This document shows positions 1 through 5,465 of a stretch of DNA of 5,465 nt, piece by piece; the stretch's first letter is position 1; every line of letters begins with the position of its first letter. Origin of the DNA: Accumulibacter sp. (GTDB taxonomy: Bacteria > Pseudomonadota > Gammaproteobacteria > Burkholderiales > Rhodocyclaceae). The translations under genes were made by a program, and so were the position numbers. The notes beneath the pieces were generated by a model. It searched no databases and was not told the origin of the DNA. It saw only the letters and a program-made list of their open reading frames with translations. The DNA lies in assembly GCA_031267455.1 (NCBI GenBank), contig JAIRZC010000244.1, positions 1 to 5,465 of the forward strand. Direction: 5' to 3'.

Positions 1-1
1 C

Positions 2-877
2 GCGTGGAAACTGGCCTACGCCGACTTTGTGACGGCGATGATGGCTTTTTTTCTCCTCATGTGGCTGCTCGGTTCGGTGTCGAGCGGAGACTTGAAAGGA
101 CTTTCCGAATTTTTCCAGAACCCGCTCCGCGTCAGCTTCGGGGGAGGTTCGGGCACCGGTGACGCAATGAGCATCCTGAAAGGCGGCGGAAAGGACATCT
201 CGTCCTCGTCGGGCTATACGAGGGAAGGCGAGGTCAGGCGAAGCGGCGCGGCGAACCTGAAGGGCGCGCGGACGGAAGAATTGCGCAAGGAATTCGAGGA
301 GCGCGAAAAGCGCTCGCTGGGCAACCTCAAGTCGAACATCGAAGGAATGATCGCGGGCAACCTCGTTTTTCAGCAATTCAAAAGCCAGATGATGGTCGAT
401 GTCGTTCCCGAGGGCTTGCGCGTCCAGATCATCGACGAGCAGAACCGTCCGATGTTCGATACGAGCAGCGCCGAGCCGGCGCCTTATTTCAGGACGATTC
501 TGCGCGAAATCGGTCAATCCTTGAATTCTGTTCCGAACAAGATCAGCATTTCCGGGCATACCGACGCGGCACAGTACGGATCGGGAGTCAGGGGCTTTTC
601 AAACTGGGAACTTTCGGTCAACCGCGCGAACGCGGCGAGGCGGGAGATGATTGCCGGCGGGATGGACGAAAACAAAGTGTTCCGTGTCGTCGGTTTCTCG
701 TCGATCATTCTTTTTGACCGGAACGATCCCCTGAGTCCGTCGAACCGGCGCATCAATATCACGGTCTTGAACAAGCGCACCGAAGAAGCCATGTTGCAGG
801 AAGATGCCGATGTGGCCGAGAATCCGGACACCCAATCCCAAACCCCGGAGGCTTCCTGGCCGCCTGGCCGGACTTGA
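2..877 (+). CDS. motB: Flagellar stator protein MotB, proton type (5' end missing)
   Basis: MotB anchors the MotA/MotB stator to peptidoglycan and carries the proton-binding aspartate that couples ion flow to flagellar rotation. The frame is open from base 2, giving 291 in-window residues. By comparison with E. coli MotB from memory, about 24 N-terminal residues lie upstream. In local numbering, residues 1-8 read AWKLAYAD, and D8 (bases 23-25) matches the essential D32 of E. coli. A single membrane segment follows to about residue 27. A flexible plug/linker region then runs to about residue 130, followed by an OmpA-like peptidoglycan-binding domain at about 135-258 with GHTD (185-188), NWELSVNRA (201-209) and NRRI (248-251). 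The AYADF-TAMMAFF signature favours the proton-driven MotB over sodium-type PomB. The C-terminal tail is short and polar. motA would be expected just upstream. Product call is very secure; only the start is unseen. Confidence 0.97.
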   Translation, partial: AWKLAYADFVTAMMAFFLLMWLLGSVSSGDLKGLSEFFQNPLRVSFGGGSGTGDAMSILKGGGKDISSSSGYTREGEVRRSGAANLKGARTEELRKEFEEREKRSLGNLKSNIEGMIAGNLVFQQFKSQMMVDVVPEGLRVQIIDEQNRPMFDTSSAEPAPYFRTILREIGQSLNSVPNKISISGHTDAAQYGSGVRGFSNWELSVNRANAARREMIAGGMDENKVFRVVGFSSIILFDRNDPLSPSNRRINITVLNKRTEEAMLQEDADVAENPDTQSQTPEASWPPGRT

Positions 878-888
878 GCGAGTCGGCC
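866..888 (+). other. Hairpin across the motB stop codon
   Basis: GGCCGGACT and AGTCGGCC can pair into an 8-bp stem with one bulged G and a 6-nt loop, TGAGCG, that includes part of the TGA stop. No T-run follows (next bases are gcgcgc), so it is not a classical Rho-independent terminator. It could slow RNA decay or mark the end of the mot transcript. In DNA this GC-rich it could also be chance. Confidence 0.3.
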
Positions 889-1225
889 GCGCGCAAAGGG
901 GGCTTGCCATTCTCCGGCTTTTTATCGCGAATGGAACAGCGATTTACTTCGAATCCGTGAAAAACTTTCCCCGTTTTCCCTTGCTTCGAGCCGTCCCCCC
1001 CCGACGCGCGGAGCGGATTGTGGCGGAAGACTGGTTTTGGGCCGGGAAAACCTCTCGACGAGGCGCCTCTTCGGTCTCCGACGCTCCGAATCCGTCCGTT
1101 ACGCGAAAACGGCCCGCGGGCGTGGCGGCGGGAACACGGAAACGAGGCCGGAAACCGGGAGATGGATCGTCGGGACGATTTCCGCGGGAGCGCGCGAAGT
1201 GGCGTTTGATTTGAAGGAGAAACGC
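878..1225. other. Non-coding gap between motB and cheV
   Basis: This 348-bp stretch holds no gene I can support. Open frames across it give arginine- and proline-rich translations with no recognisable domain, which is typical of chance open frames in GC-rich DNA. Visible structure is limited to short palindromes: GAGGCGCCTC (1060-1069), GCCCGCGGGC (1112-1121), and a 5-bp stem CCGTT/AACGG with a 7-nt loop (1096-1112). I looked for sigma-70 boxes, a FliA-type TAAA...GCCGATAA box and a sigma-54 GG-N10-GC box and found no convincing match. TTGCCA at 904-909 has only poor -10 partners at wrong spacing. A promoter for the cheV-cheA cluster most likely lies here but cannot be placed. Confidence 0.6.
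1213..1219 (+). promoter_or_regulatory. Ribosome binding site of cheV, fixing a TTG start
   Basis: GAAGGAG lies six bases before TTG at 1226-1228. This is the strongest Shine-Dalgarno in the window and it decides the cheV start. Upstream in-frame starts (for example 1037) would add up to 63 low-complexity, arginine-rich residues unrelated to CheV, while starting at 1226 gives the usual CheV length. Confidence 0.8.
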
Positions 1226-2176
1226 TTGTTCGGCAGCCTCGACGCCCGAATTTCAGCGGCGCCGGGCGCGAAGAACATCGAACTTCTGCTCTTTTCGCTC
1301 GGGACATCCCGACTCTTCGGTCTCGATGTGCTCAAGGTCAACGAATTCAAGCGATCTCCGCATATCACGCGAACGCCCAATATGCCCAGAGGAATGAAGG
1401 GGCTCGTTTCGCTCCACAGCAAGATTTTTCCCGTGATCTCGCTGCTTTCTTTCCTTGGCGATTCGAAAGCCTTGCCCGAAGAGAGCGAGAGAACCATCGT
1501 CGTCGTCGAGTACTCGAAACGAACGCTCGGCTTTCTCGTGGAAGACGTGATCGACATCGCGCCCGTCGAGCCTGAAAAAATCCGGCCTTCCGAAAACGTT
1601 CTTCCATCGGGAACGGATTTCATCATGGCGACCGCCGAACTTGAGAACGGGACGACGGTTTATCTGCCCGATGTCGAGCAGATACTCGCCAATGTCTTCA
1701 GCGAGGCCGTGATCGTCAACCTGCCGATGCTGGAAATCGAGGAAAAAAGCGTCTTTTTTGTCGACGACTCGATCGTCGCGCGGCGTAAAATCGCGAATGT
1801 GCTTGACAAACTGGGCATTCATTACAAATATGCCAACAACGGTTTGCAGGCCTGGAGCCGCCTGCAGGGCATGGCCGCGCAGGCCCAGCAAGCCGGAGTC
1901 CGCATGCGCGACCTCATCCGGCTCATCCTGGTCGATGCCGAAATGCCCGAAATGGACGGCTATGTCCTGACGAGGAACATCAAGGCGGATCCGCGATTCG
2001 CGGGAATCATCGTCGTCATGCATTCTTCGCTTTTGTCCGGAGTCAATCGCGCGAAGGGGCGGGATGCCGGGGTCGATGTCTATGTATCGAAATTCGACGC
2101 GGAACCCTTGCTGGACACTTTGCGTCCCATGTTGGAAGATCGGAACAAAGAAAGCTTCGGAGTAAAAAATGCCTGA
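1226..2176 (+). CDS. cheV: Chemotaxis coupling protein CheV (CheW-receiver fusion)
   Basis: CheV couples chemoreceptors to CheA through a CheW-like domain, and its receiver domain is phosphorylated by CheA, probably for adaptation or as a phosphate sink. It is cytoplasmic, within the receptor array. From the TTG start the protein has 316 residues, normal for CheV. The CheW-like domain spans about 17-168 (opening IELLLFSLG, with the [10 protein letters not shown] strand at 102-111). The receiver spans about 174-306: acidic pair D180-D181, phosphoacceptor D237 in [12 protein letters not shown]267 in the HSSLLSG segment typical of CheV, and K289. All receiver catalytic residues are present, so it should be phosphorylatable. 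The 3' end overlaps cheY by 8 nt, indicating one transcript and translational coupling. A receiver-only or CheW-only call is excluded because both domains are in one frame. The identity is secure; the TTG start is well supported. Confidence 0.94.
   Translation: MFGSLDARISAAPGAKNIELLLFSLGTSRLFGLDVLKVNEFKRSPHITRTPNMPRGMKGLVSLHSKIFPVISLLSFLGDSKALPEESERTIVVVEYSKRTLGFLVEDVIDIAPVEPEKIRPSENVLPSGTDFIMATAELENGTTVYLPDVEQILANVFSEAVIVNLPMLEIEEKSVFFVDDSIVARRKIANVLDKLGIHYKYANNGLQAWSRLQGMAAQAQQAGVRMRDLIRLILVDAEMPEMDGYVLTRNIKADPRFAGIIVVMHSSLLSGVNRAKGRDAGVDVYVSKFDAEPLLDTLRPMLEDRNKESFGVKNA
2159..2162 (+). promoter_or_regulatory. Ribosome binding site of cheY inside cheV
   Basis: GGAG, inside the last codons of cheV, is followed by six bases and then the cheY ATG at 2169. 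The cheV stop (2174-2176) lies inside the cheY start region, so ribosomes ending cheV are well placed to start cheY. Confidence 0.7.
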
Positions 2177-2558
2177 CCCCAATTTGAAGATTCTGGTCGT
2201 AGACGATTTCCCGACGATGCGGCGTTTCATCCGGAATCTGCTCAAGGAACTCGGATTGTCCAACGTCGACGAGGCCGACGATGGCATTTCCGCCCTGCAA
2301 AAACTCAAGGCCAAGGATTTCGGGCTTGTCCTGACCGACTGGAACATGCCCAATATGGATGGCCTGCAGCTCCTCCAGGCGATTCGCGCCAGTGAGGACT
2401 TTGCCCGTCTGCCCGTCATCATGCTTACGGCGGAGGCGAAAAGGGAAAATATCATCGCCGCCGCGCAGGCCGGGGCCAGCGGGTATATCGTCAAGCCTTT
2501 CACCGCGGCGACGCTTGACGAAAAACTGCACAGGATTTTCGAGAAGATGGGTAAGTGA
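2169..2558 (+). CDS. cheY: Chemotaxis response regulator CheY
   Basis: CheY receives phosphate from CheA and diffuses to the flagellar switch protein FliM to change rotation direction. It is a 129-residue stand-alone receiver, the usual length. All functional residues fall at exactly the E. coli positions: D12 and D13 (magnesium binding), D57 (phosphoacceptor, in [11 protein letters not shown]), T87, Y106 and K109. Long blocks such as [11 protein letters not shown] and [14 protein letters not shown] match E. coli CheY as I remember it, including the surface used by FliM, CheZ and the CheA P2 domain. This is the true switch-binding type rather than a generic receiver. It overlaps cheV by 8 nt and its TGA directly abuts the next ATG, so the genes are probably co-translated. 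Very secure call. Confidence 0.98.
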   Translation: MPDPNLKILVVDDFPTMRRFIRNLLKELGLSNVDEADDGISALQKLKAKDFGLVLTDWNMPNMDGLQLLQAIRASEDFARLPVIMLTAEAKRENIIAAAQAGASGYIVKPFTAATLDEKLHRIFEKMGK

Positions 2559-3257
2559 ATGAGTGATAGGGAATCCTCCGGCGATTCTTCCGAACTGGAA
2601 GCCCTGTTCGACAGCATCGCGGACAAGGTCTGGGGCGCTTCGCTCCAGACGAGCGCGGAAACCGCGCCAGATACTCCTCCCGCGCGGACAGAATTTCCCG
2701 GCGAATCGGCCTCGAGCGACGCGCCGCCGGTCCCTTTGCAGGTCAGGGAGCAGATGCGCCGCATCGCGGCGCTGATCGAAACGGATGGAAACACGGACGG
2801 AAACGATCCGGAACGCGAGGGGGAACCCGAAAAAAGCCTCCGGGAAGGCGCCCCCCGGGACGAAACGGCCTCGTTTCCCAAGGAAACCGAGGAACATTTG
2901 CGTCGGGTCGCGGACCTGACCGGGCAGCTTGCCGACAAAATGCGGGACACGCTCGGCGTCCTTGGCCCGCTTTGCGACGATCTCGAAGGCAAGGCGGCCT
3001 CGCTGGCGGTGAGGTGGGACTTGCTGTACGCGAACAAGATCGGCATCGAGGAATTCAAGCGGCTCGCGTCGGATACCTGCATGTATCTGAAAAACGGCGT
3101 TCCGCAGACGACGGCGAAAGCGCGGGAAGCCTTGAGCCAGACCGTTCCCCTGCGGGAATCGGGCGTATCGGCATCCCGCGTCGCGAGGGACCTTCTGTCG
3201 CAATTTCAGGAATTCGAAATGCGACGCGCGGGCGCTCTCCGCAAGACCGAGGCCTGA
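2559..3257 (+). CDS. cheZ: CheZ-like protein, probable divergent CheY-P phosphatase
   Basis: Position between cheY and cheA is the classic cheZ slot. Residues 113-185 of the 232 align with residues 54-125 of E. coli CheZ recalled from memory: gap-free through R152-W153-D154, then the DT at 172-173 and VPQTT at 181-185. This matches the CheZ hairpin helices. The rest is unusual. Residues 27-110 are mostly a polar, proline-rich, probably disordered linker. The chain ends 47 residues after VPQTT without the QDLTGQ catalytic helix (E. coli D143/Q147); the nearest equivalent, FQEFEMR at 216-222, has E and R at those positions. A DLTGQ does occur at 119-123, but it aligns with the QMTAQ segment of E. 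coli, not the active site. The N-terminus has ELEALFDSI (12-20), resembling CheY-docking peptides. Starts at ATG directly after the cheY stop with only a weak Shine-Dalgarno, so coupling is likely. CheZ homology is fairly sure; phosphatase activity is not. Confidence 0.68.
   Translation: MSDRESSGDSSELEALFDSIADKVWGASLQTSAETAPDTPPARTEFPGESASSDAPPVPLQVREQMRRIAALIETDGNTDGNDPEREGEPEKSLREGAPRDETASFPKETEEHLRRVADLTGQLADKMRDTLGVLGPLCDDLEGKAASLAVRWDLLYANKIGIEEFKRLASDTCMYLKNGVPQTTAKAREALSQTVPLRESGVSASRVARDLLSQFQEFEMRRAGALRKTEA
2781..2804 (+). repeat. 12-nt tandem duplication inside the CheZ-like gene
   Basis: ACGGATGGAAAC is followed immediately by ACGGACGGAAAC, differing at one base. It encodes TDGN twice (residues 75-82) in the acidic linker. 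In-frame expansion of a disordered linker is the simple reading. Confidence 0.75.
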
Positions 3258-3313
3258 TTCCAGGTGAAAGCGCGCGCCGGGAATTCCAAGCCCCGCGCCG
3301 GGAGGGCATTTCC
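3258..3313 (+). promoter_or_regulatory. Spacer before cheA with direct repeat and Shine-Dalgarno
   Basis: This 56-bp spacer is the only real gap inside the che cluster. CGCGCCGGGA occurs at 3273-3282 and again at 3294-3303. The second copy runs into GGAGG (3301-3305), the cheA Shine-Dalgarno, eight bases before ATG at 3314. I see no promoter or terminator, so cheA is probably on the same transcript as the genes before it. Confidence 0.6.
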
Positions 3314-5146
3314 ATGAGCGATTTTTCCGGACTCGAAGACCTCTTGCAGGATTTCCTGCAAGAGGCGAACGAATTGCTTTCGGACGTCGACAACAAACTC
3401 GTCGACCTTGAAAAGAATCCGGAGGACCGTGGACTCCTCGATGCCGCCTTTCGCGGCTTTCACACGATCAAGGGCGGCGGGGGATTCCTCAACGCGACCG
3501 AACTCGTCAAGCTCTGTCATTTGACCGAAAGTCTGTTCGACCGGCTCAGGACCGGGAAGATGCGCCTGACGCCGCGCCTGATGGACGTCATCATGGCGGC
3601 GACGCAGAGTATCCGGAACATGTTCGACGAACTCGCGCGGCAAAGGCTGCCCGCGCCGGCCAGTCCCGATCTTCTCCAGACCCTGCGGGACGCGCTGGAC
3701 GAAAAAGGCGCTTTGGCGGATGCCGGCGAAAAAGCGTCGCCCGCGAGCGCGGCAGGGACGAACGAACCCGATTGGGAAGCCCTTTTCCATGCCTTGACGG
3801 GCGTTTCGGCGGCGTCTGCCGCGTCGGAAGTTTCCCGCGCCCCCTCTGAAAAGCCGCTTCCTGAGGGCGATACGATTTCGCCCGGACGCGCGATGGCCTC
3901 CCCCACGGCCGCGGATGACAAAAAGCTCCCCGCGCGCGCCCAGACCGTGCGCGTCGAGGTGGCGCGGCTCGATCACGTGCTCAACCTGTCGAACGAAATC
4001 AGCCTGATGCGCAATCACGTCAACGCCTTGTGGAGCGAGGTGCTTTCCGGAAACAACGATCCCGATACGATCCATTCGCTGGACCGGGCGGTCGGTCAGC
4101 TCGATCTTCTGGTGCATGACCTCCAAAATTCCGTGATGCGCACCCAAATGCAGGCGGTCGGCCGGCTTTTTCAAAAATTTCCGCGCATCGTCCGCGACCT
4201 GTCGCGCCAGCTCGACAAGGACATCGAATTGCTCCTGCTGGGCGAGGACACCGAAATCAACAGAAACCTGATCGAAGACCTCCTCGACCCGATGATCCAC
4301 CTCATCCGAAACGCGATAGACCACGGTATCGAGCACTCGGCAGAGCGGCAAATGGCGGGGAAGCCGCCCAAGGGGGTCGTGCGGATCGAGGCGCGCCAGG
4401 AAGGCGATCGCTTCATCCTCGTCGTCGCGGACGACGGTCACGGGATGCTTCCGGCGAAAATTCGCCAAAAGGCCGTCGAAAAAGACCTGCTTCTTGAAAA
4501 AGACGCCGCCGTTCTCGACGACTCGCAGAGCCTGAACCTGATTTTTCTGCCGGGTTTCTCGACGCTTTCCGAAGCTTCCTCCGTTTCGGGGCGCGGCGTC
4601 GGGATGGACGTCGTGAAACAGAATATCGAAAAACTCAACGGAACGATCGACATTCACACGGTTCCGGGAGAAGGGACGGCTTTCAGCATTTCGCTTCCGC
4701 TGACCCTCGCGATCCTTCCGTCGCTGCTCGTCCTTCTGGACGACCAGCCTTTCGCGATCCCGCTCGCGATGATTCGTGAAATACTGCCGATCGACACCGC
4801 CGAAATACAGGAGATCGGCGGAAAGGATACCCTGCTCGTCAGGGGCGAAATACTGCCTGTCATCCCGCTTTCGCGTCTCTTCGGATGGGCCGGGACCACG
4901 AGGCCGGGTTACGGCGTCCTGATCGAGACGACCGAATGGCATTTTATCCTGGCCGTCGACGATTTCATGGGCTACGACAATGCCGTTATCAAGCCGCTCG
5001 ACAATTTCTGTCCGCGCGGCGTTTCGGGCGTAACGACCCTGCCGAGCGGACAGATCGTTCTGATCCTCAACATGAAGGAATTGCTTGCGGACTTTCACGA
5101 GACGGCCGACGAAAATCTTCGTTTCGACCAGTTCCTGAGAATATGA
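3314..5146 (+). CDS. cheA: Chemotaxis histidine kinase CheA lacking a recognisable P2 domain
   Basis: CheA autophosphorylates under receptor control and phosphorylates CheY (and here probably CheV). It has 610 residues, shorter than E. coli CheA (654). Domains in order: P1/Hpt at about 1-110 with phosphoacceptor H50 in FHTIKGGGGF; a low-complexity Ala/Pro linker at about 111-210; P3 dimerisation at about 212-280; P4 kinase with N box HLIRNAIDHG (329-338), G1 box DDGHG (373-377), F box FLPGF (411-415), G2 box GRGVGMD (426-432) and GEGT (452-455); and P5 CheW-like domain at about 468-605. All catalytic motifs are intact. A folded P2 domain is not evident; the linker instead holds DWEALFHAL (153-161). 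ATG at 3314 is chosen because it has GGAGG eight bases upstream and begins the Hpt domain at the usual place. The in-frame open stretch upstream to 2972 overlaps the CheZ-like gene and has unrelated composition. Secure call. Confidence 0.97.
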   Translation: MSDFSGLEDLLQDFLQEANELLSDVDNKLVDLEKNPEDRGLLDAAFRGFHTIKGGGGFLNATELVKLCHLTESLFDRLRTGKMRLTPRLMDVIMAATQSIRNMFDELARQRLPAPASPDLLQTLRDALDEKGALADAGEKASPASAAGTNEPDWEALFHALTGVSAASAASEVSRAPSEKPLPEGDTISPGRAMASPTAADDKKLPARAQTVRVEVARLDHVLNLSNEISLMRNHVNALWSEVLSGNNDPDTIHSLDRAVGQLDLLVHDLQNSVMRTQMQAVGRLFQKFPRIVRDLSRQLDKDIELLLLGEDTEINRNLIEDLLDPMIHLIRNAIDHGIEHSAERQMAGKPPKGVVRIEARQEGDRFILVVADDGHGMLPAKIRQKAVEKDLLLEKDAAVLDDSQSLNLIFLPGFSTLSEASSVSGRGVGMDVVKQNIEKLNGTIDIHTVPGEGTAFSISLPLTLAILPSLLVLLDDQPFAIPLAMIREILPIDTAEIQEIGGKDTLLVRGEILPVIPLSRLFGWAGTTRPGYGVLIETTEWHFILAVDDFMGYDNAVIKPLDNFCPRGVSGVTTLPSGQIVLILNMKELLADFHETADENLRFDQFLRI

Positions 5147-5154
5147 TCGAGGCC

Positions 5155-5187
5155 GCGCCGGATGGGCGTTCTCCGGTTTCCCGGCGC
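5155..5187 (+). other. Weak hairpin downstream of cheA
   Basis: GCGCCGG (5155-5161) and CCGGCGC (5181-5187) form a perfect 7-bp inverted repeat around a 19-nt loop, starting eight bases after the cheA stop. No T-run follows, so a Rho-independent terminator is not supported. It may be chance in GC-rich DNA. Confidence 0.3.
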
Positions 5188-5206
5188 ATAGATACCGTGG
5201 ACATCG

Positions 5207-5235
5207 GCAGGGGCGGGTTTGAAACCCGCCCCTGC
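5207..5235. repeat. First, longest palindrome of the array
   Basis: The left-most copy has perfect 14-nt arms around G5221, because its left flank reads GCAG and pairs with the CTGC on the right. Later copies lose this left flank and have only 10-nt arms. It may therefore be the original complete element from which the array expanded. Confidence 0.7.
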
Positions 5236-5465
5236 GATGCCTGCCGGGGGATTACCACGGGCGGGTTTGAAACCCGCCCCTACGATGCCTGCGGGGGGAT
5301 TACCACGGGCGGGTTTGAAACCCGCCCCTGCGATGCCTGCGGGGGGATTACCACGGGCGGGTTTGAAACCCGCCCCCACACGTTCGGCGGGGGGATTGCC
5401 CGCGGGCGGGTTTGAAACCTGCCCCTGCGCGTTCGGCGGGGGGATTGCCCGCGGGCGGATTTCCC
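5207..5465. repeat. Array of palindromic hairpin repeats, 48-49 nt period
   Basis: The core is an odd palindrome with 10-nt arms GGGCGGGTTT and AAACCCGCCC around a central G. Copies lie at 5211-5231, 5259-5279, 5307-5327, 5355-5375 and 5404-5424, with a broken sixth copy from 5453 to the edge. Copy 5 has one arm change (CCCGCCC to CCTGCCC), still able to pair as G-U in RNA. Inter-core segments are near-identical in two flavours: 27 nt ending GGGGATTACCAC between copies 1-4, and 28 nt ending GGGGATTGCCCGC after copy 4. The period changes from 48 to 49 nt at that point. This looks like a tandemly expanded REP-like intergenic element that starts 60 bp after cheA. It could terminate transcription or stabilise the che mRNA, though no T-run is present. 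The array continues past the window. Confidence 0.9.

Noticed and set aside
804..1214. 136-codon + frame spanning the motB end and the gap
   Set aside because: Arg/Pro-rich low-complexity translation, overlaps the motB 3' end, no Shine-Dalgarno and no family resemblance.
1037..1225. Upstream extension of cheV to the first ATG
   Set aside because: It adds 63 residues with no CheV similarity, while TTG 1226 has GAAGGAG six bases upstream and gives the usual length.
3100..3310. Frameshift hiding the CheZ catalytic helix
   Set aside because: I translated the other two + frames of this stretch and found no QDLTGQ-like segment.
2972..3313. Upstream in-frame extension of cheA
   Set aside because: It overlaps the CheZ-like coding region in another frame, and the Hpt domain starts properly at ATG 3314, which has a good Shine-Dalgarno.
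3206..5098. 630-residue antisense open frame opposite cheA (also 1253-3082 and 2043-3203 on the - strand)
   Set aside because: The translations are Arg/Gly/Phe-rich with no recognisable domain and lie opposite genes with clear families. Codon bias in GC-rich genes keeps such antisense frames open.
5207..5235. Rho-independent terminator for the che cluster
   Set aside because: The stem is strong, but the bases after it (CGATGCC) contain no T-run, so it cannot be called a classical terminator.
4885..5415. 176-codon + frame (and 5095-5379 on -) across the cheA end and the repeats
   Set aside because: Half is cheA read in the wrong frame and half is translation of the repeat. No start signal.
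5207..5465. CRISPR array
   Set aside because: The segments between the palindromes are near-identical rather than unique spacers, and repeat length and spacing are unlike CRISPR. It is a tandem palindromic repeat.

Overview
The window is a piece of a flagellar motility and chemotaxis locus from a Gram-negative, GC-rich, flagellated bacterium. All genes lie on the + strand. Order: motB (5' end cut off by the window edge), a non-coding gap of about 350 bp, then a tight cluster cheV, cheY, a CheZ-like gene and cheA, followed by an array of palindromic repeats that runs off the right edge. MotB and CheY closely resemble the E. coli proteins as I remember them (CheY keeps the same residue numbering: D12, D13, D57, T87, Y106, K109). 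A CheV, and a CheZ relative placed between cheY and cheA, point to a proteobacterium-like chemotaxis system. I cannot name the genus. The palindromic repeats recall intergenic repeats I have seen in environmental and deltaproteobacterial-type genomes, but that is a loose impression.

Layout. 2-877: proton-type stator protein MotB. 878-1225: no credible gene and no convincing promoter, only short palindromes. 1226-2176: cheV, a CheW-receiver fusion that starts at TTG behind a strong Shine-Dalgarno. 2169-2558: cheY, overlapping cheV by 8 nt. 2559-3257: CheZ-like gene, whose ATG directly follows the cheY stop. 3314-5146: cheA, without a recognisable P2 domain. 5147-5206: short spacer with a weak hairpin. 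5207-5465: five copies plus a broken sixth of a GC-rich palindrome at 48-49 nt spacing.

How the genes work together. CheA autophosphorylates with receptors and CheW-type couplers and passes phosphate to CheY, which binds the flagellar switch. CheV is a second, phosphorylatable coupler. A CheZ-type protein would normally dephosphorylate CheY-P. MotB, with an upstream MotA outside the window, makes the stator that powers rotation. No cheW, cheR, cheB or receptor gene is seen here.

The most interesting points are in the CheZ-like protein and CheA. The CheZ-like protein aligns without gaps to the CheZ hairpin region but ends without the usual catalytic D-x3-Q helix. Both proteins carry a short [LW]-E-A-L-F motif that resembles the CheY-docking peptides of FliM and CheZ. 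In CheA it sits where the P2 CheY-binding domain would normally be. In the CheZ-like protein it is at the N-terminus rather than the C-terminus.
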